A DNA stretch of 64,000 nt from positions 6,977 through 70,976 of the forward strand of contig CAYWVO010000014.1 in NCBI GenBank assembly GCA_964461835.1, read 5' to 3'. The notes beneath the pieces were generated by a model, which was not told the origin of the DNA, searched no databases, and saw only the letters and a list, made by a program, of their open reading frames with translations. Each line of letters begins with the position of its first letter. The stretch's first letter is position 1. This stretch comes from CAYWVO01 sp964461835 (GTDB lineage Bacteria; Zixibacteria; MSB-5A5; WJJR01; JAJRUJ01). The position numbers and the translations under genes are program-made. Of the stretch, positions 63,962 through 64,000 are shown piece by piece.

Positions 63962-64000
63962 GCAATTGACTGATTACAAGATAAATTCGGGTGTTTTACC

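Overview
The window looks like a chromosomal segment of an uncultured bacterium of the FCB superphylum. My best guess is a candidate phylum such as Zixibacteria, but that is inference from gene content and was not tested. The supporting signs are two secreted proteins ending in type IX-secretion-style C-terminal sorting domains, a PorX-type REC-PglZ regulator, a GWxTD-family lipoprotein, a YceI/DUF5777 pair, moderately high GC and dense operons on both strands. I see no rRNA, tRNA, CRISPR array, prophage or transposase.

Layout. 1-3.7 kb (minus): the N-terminal part of a GWxTD lipoprotein, an arsenite methyltransferase and two zinc-ribbon proteins. 3.9-9.2 kb (plus): an aminotransferase-fold protein without the PLP lysine, folB, folK, a deoxynucleoside-kinase-like protein with a broken P-loop, panB, a ferritin-like protein, a pterin carbinolamine dehydratase and a CBS protein, closed by a bidirectional terminator. 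9.2-33.9 kb (minus): a long housekeeping run of dsbD, rhomboid, trxA, folC, accD, rimI-tsaB-tsaE, porX plus a histidine kinase, serS, a large UDP-sugar dehydratase, a PilZ-PilT fusion, an EamA-type transporter, an MBL-fold hydrolase, an adenosine-specific-kinase-family protein, a HEAT-cyclophilin lipoprotein, nth and pyrR-pyrB-pyrC. The pyr operon has a recognisable promoter and PyrR-binding RNA hairpin.

34.2-47.4 kb (plus): an SPFH lipoprotein, feoA-feoB, then a nine-gene type IV pilus / type II secretion / MSHA-like operon (ATPase, platform protein, three pseudopilins, a fused PilM-PilN, PilO, PilP, secretin). 47.4-48.4 kb (plus): a HesB/IscA-like selenoprotein with an in-frame UGA and a bSECIS-like hairpin, then an isochorismatase-family hydrolase. 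48.4-54.1 kb (minus): a VOC protein, a TrpB2-type tryptophan synthase beta chain with an SbnI/SerK-like (free serine kinase) gene directly upstream, and a VWA/AAA-ATPase pair. 54.3-64 kb (plus): YceI and DUF5777 genes, a 1,870-residue multidomain secreted protein, a smaller secreted protein sharing a module with it, a cluster of intergenic palindromes and a tiny lipoprotein.

How the parts fit: folate and one-carbon genes (folB, folK, folC, panB) and pyrimidine genes form metabolic blocks. PorX and its neighbouring kinase could control export of the sorting-domain proteins found 40 kb away. The pilus-like operon has its own assembly ATPase, and the PilZ-PilT protein could provide a c-di-GMP-responsive retraction motor. 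The two most interesting items are the selenoprotein and the proposed serine kinase-TrpB2 pair, in which O-phosphoserine would be made and used by neighbouring gene products.
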